Source of the DNA: Pelistega indica
GTDB lineage: Bacteria; Pseudomonadota; Gammaproteobacteria; Burkholderiales; Burkholderiaceae_B
Direction: 5' to 3'
Assembly (NCBI RefSeq): GCF_000506865.1
Contig: NZ_AYSV01000089.1
Span: 1-38,555, forward strand
DNA: 38,555 bases
Each line of letters opens with the position of its first letter. The stretch's first letter is position 1. The notes under the pieces were generated by a model. It searched no databases and was not told the origin of the DNA. It saw only the letters and a list, made by a program, of their open reading frames with translations. Position numbers and translations under genes: made by a program. Shown here piece after piece: positions 36,794 to 38,555 of the stretch.

Positions 36794-37309
36794 ATGTTAA
36801 CTGTTCGTAATGTGATTTTTGTATCACTGATGTCTTTAAGTGTTCTACAGAGTGGAGTGGCATGGTCACTTGCTAAGAAACCATCTAGCCAAGATGTATC
36901 AGTACTCAATCAGTCCTCTTCCTCATCTTGCGAAGTAGTGATTGAGAAATTTAATAAAGAGAAGCTAAAGGGACAAATTAATGTTGATCAGTTGGTCGAT
37001 ATTATCCGTTCATTAAATGCTAATAATCAATTACCCAATTATTTTATTACCAAAAAACGTGCCAATGAGTTTGGTTGGAGACCGGGTATGGAGTTTAATA
37101 AAATTGATGAGTTAAGAGGTAAATCTATTGGTGGAGATAAGTTTGGTAATTTTGAAAAACGGTTACCTTTAGGTCAATGGCAAGAAGCTGATTTAGATTA
37201 TAGAGGCAAAAAGCGTAATGCCAAGCGCATAGTTTTTAATCGAGAAGGTGAGCGTTACGTGACAATTGACCATTATGAAAGTTTTTATCAGGTGCCAGCA
37301 TGCAAATAG
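36794..37309 (+). CDS. Secreted barnase-type ribonuclease
   Basis: A 171-residue exported RNase of the barnase/N1 fold. The hydrophobic signal peptide is residues 1-25, then a Ser-rich linker, then the enzyme (about 46-171). The barnase pattern is clear: LPNYFITKKRANEFGW, GKSIGGDKFGNFEKRLP, WQEADLDY, AKRIVF and TIDHYESF. The catalytic trio corresponds to Glu131, Arg145 and His160 (barnase E73, R87, H102). Cys46 and Cys170 could form a disulphide, as in secreted members. The frame is open from 36719, but GGAG before the ATG at 36794, and the signal sequence, decide the start. It overlaps the barstar gene by 10 bp. Confidence 0.93.
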   Translation: MLTVRNVIFVSLMSLSVLQSGVAWSLAKKPSSQDVSVLNQSSSSSCEVVIEKFNKEKLKGQINVDQLVDIIRSLNANNQLPNYFITKKRANEFGWRPGMEFNKIDELRGKSIGGDKFGNFEKRLPLGQWQEADLDYRGKKRNAKRIVFNREGERYVTIDHYESFYQVPACK

Positions 37310-37620
37310 AGTTAAAGAATATTCAACGCATAGATGATATTTATACTGCCTTGGATCAAGCTGTTGAGCTTCCAAGTTATTTCTCTAAAAACTTAGATGC
37401 TCTATATGATTTTCTCAGTACTGATTTACCAGGCCCTATTACGATTCAGTGGTTTGATGCGACAGAGAGCCGTTACCTATTGGGGAATGAGCTTTTTGAA
37501 ACATTAATAGATTTATTTACTAGTGTTGAGGAAGAACGAGATGATTTTCGTTTTCTATTAGAGCCAGAATCCGATAGTGTTCAAAACCACAAAGAATGTG
37601 GCGATAAGGACATAGAGTAG
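37300..37620 (+). CDS. Barstar-family RNase inhibitor
   Basis: A 106-residue cytosolic protein that should bind and block the RNase encoded just before it. The barstar core is present: IELKNIQRIDDIYTAL, then LPSYFSKNLDALYDFL, where Asp33 and Asp37 correspond to barstar D35 and D39, which plug the RNase active site, then PITIQWFDA. The C-terminal tail after the core (about 88-106) is acidic and longer than in B. amyloliquefaciens barstar. It starts 10 bp inside the RNase gene, which ensures linked translation of enzyme and protector. Confidence 0.9.
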   Translation: MQIELKNIQRIDDIYTALDQAVELPSYFSKNLDALYDFLSTDLPGPITIQWFDATESRYLLGNELFETLIDLFTSVEEERDDFRFLLEPESDSVQNHKECGDKDIE

Positions 37621-37748
37621 GTGCTTATAAAAATCTCTAAATATCCTCAGGTAGCCGTCATTTCCTAAGAATACTAAGTTTTTGTTGTTATTTTTTTACA
37701 ACGAGAATAGCTAATTAAGCTTTTTTTCAACTAATATTAAATATTGAA

Positions 37749-37777
37749 TTGACAAATAAATCAATGCGTTTTATAGT
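37749..37777 (+). promoter_or_regulatory. Sigma-70 promoter of the tRNA gene
   Basis: TTGACA at 37749-37754 is a perfect -35 box. TATAGT at 37772-37777 is a good -10 box, and the spacer is exactly 17 bases. It lies 21 bases before the tRNA 5' end, as expected. Confidence 0.7.
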
Positions 37778-37798
37778 TATATTCTTGTTTTAGCAAGT

Positions 37799-37874
37799 GG
37801 CTCTTTAGCTCAGTCGGTTAGAGCGACGGAATCATAATCCGCAGGTCCCCCGTTCGAATCGGGAAGAGCCACCA
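37799..37874 (+). tRNA. tRNA with CAU anticodon (Met, or Ile2), T-stem base missing
   Basis: The acceptor GGCTCTT pairs with AAGAGCC, and the D-arm GCTC/GAGC is normal. The anticodon loop ATCATAA gives anticodon CAT, and CCA is encoded. CAU can be elongator Met, initiator Met or Ile2 (after lysidine). The initiator is unlikely because the first pair is G-C, and Met against Ile2 cannot be settled here. The T-arm reads CCCCG-TTCGAAT-CGGG, so one G is missing compared with the expected CGGGG, and the gene is 76 rather than 77 nt. The neighbouring base run suggests a homopolymer deletion. It lies between the barstar gene and the right IS copy. Confidence 0.88.
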
Positions 37875-37968
37875 AAAACACTATTAAAATCAAGAATAAT
37901 AAAATCTTGCTCCACAAAAATAAAAAGGTTTTAACCTAAAAATTTAAAGATTTTACACACTTTTTACA

Positions 37969-38555
37969 TGTAGAAGTTCAGACTTCATCTGACAGTTCCC
38001 CGTTTGACAAGCGGTGTCTGTCAGATTAGATTTAGCTCAGCTTTTTGCTGTTCCAAATCTGTTTACCATCAATCAATGTTTCTATGGGTGTTCGCCCACA
38101 GCACACATCTTTCCTTGATTGAGTTCGTTCATTATTATCAGAAATCAAGCCATTCGTCTAGGTCTTTTTGCAAACTATCTAAATCAGCATAGAGTTTTTT
38201 GCGGAACGTTACTTGATAAAACTCCTGCAAAATGGTCTTATGGAAGCGCTCGCAAATACCATTGGTTTGAGGTGATCGAGCCTTAGTCTTTGTATGCTCA
38301 ATTTCATTAATAACTAGATAAAGCTCATAATCATGATGCTCTACCTTACCGCAGAACTCTGTTCCTCTATCTGTCAGAATGCGTAATACAGGTAAATACA
38401 ATGCTCTGCATAAAAAGGTAATACACGATCATTAAGTAAGTCTGCAGAAGTAATAGGGGTTTTAGAGGTGTATAGCTTACAATGCGCTACTTTACTGTAA
38501 GTATCGACATATGTTTGCTGATAAATACTGTCCTACCCCCTTTTACTGATGCTGA
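37969..38555 (-). mobile_element. IS481-family element, right-hand copy (cut by window edge)
   Basis: The terminal TGTAGAAGTTCAGA starts at 37969 and mirrors the end of the left copy (to 312). Transposase remains run on the minus strand to the window edge. Compared with the left copy it has several one- and two-base indels. Target duplications cannot be checked because the outer end is outside the window. Confidence 0.8.
38032..38555 (-). pseudogene. IS481-type transposase, multiply frameshifted
   Basis: The catalytic-core part is readable: VDTYSKVAHCKLYTS, then LRILTDRGTEFCG with an active-site Asp, then QTNGICERFHKT with the Glu. The frame is broken near 38402-38410 (before YLPVLRILT). It is broken again near 38132-38138, where an inserted base gives a TGA after EWLDF; the left copy reads on as EWLDFYNNERTH. 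Extra bases also occur near 38115 and 38100, and around the G-run at 38539. Either a decayed copy or low-quality sequence at a contig end. Confidence 0.75.

Overview
The window is an AT-rich bacterial chromosome segment made almost entirely of housekeeping genes. The protein set and gene order (radC divergent from fkpB-ispH; yebC-purD-nadD-rsfS-rlmH-maf; rpmB-rpmG; tldD; aroG; purB) point to a low-GC betaproteobacterium, most likely of the Alcaligenaceae (Pelistega, Taylorella or Basilea-like). The genus is inferred from family resemblance and was not tested.

Layout: partial copies of one IS481-type element sit at both edges (1-312 and 37969-38555), in inverted orientation with their 3' ends facing inward. 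The window may therefore be a contig that stops inside a repeat. From the left come an aminopeptidase P, a 9-copy 25-bp tandem repeat, rpmG/rpmB, a MATE transporter, an ArnT-like membrane glycosyltransferase, rpmE2 and radC. fkpB-ispH-maiA follow on the plus strand, then a minus-strand block yebC-purD-nadD-rsfS-rlmH-maf. Next are a HerA/DUF853 ATPase, a DUF4282 membrane protein, a divergent marR/quinone oxidoreductase pair, a 151-bp tandem repeat carrying terminator hairpins, a DUF4198 periplasmic protein, fbp, pepN, a DUF4136 lipoprotein, tldD, a CopD-like membrane protein and a Crp/Fnr regulator. The right third holds aroG, mnmA, purB, a DUF1328 protein, three lipoprotein genes, an FMN glutamate-synthase-like protein, a barnase/barstar pair and a CAU-anticodon tRNA.

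The most interesting regulatory element is a 29-codon leader ORF rich in Tyr/Phe codons, followed by a terminator hairpin, directly before aroG. It looks like a classical ribosome-mediated attenuator controlling DAHP synthase. The most interesting gene pair is a secreted barnase-type RNase overlapping its barstar inhibitor. Two neighbouring lipoproteins appear to share a SecD-head-like fold.

Several conserved genes (yebC, fbp, pepN, one lipoprotein, the right-hand transposase) are broken by one-base indels, mostly in or beside homopolymers, and the tRNA lacks one base of its T-stem. The tRNA defect favours sequencing or assembly error over biology. Real mutation, or RNA-polymerase slippage on the A8 tracts, cannot be excluded from sequence alone.
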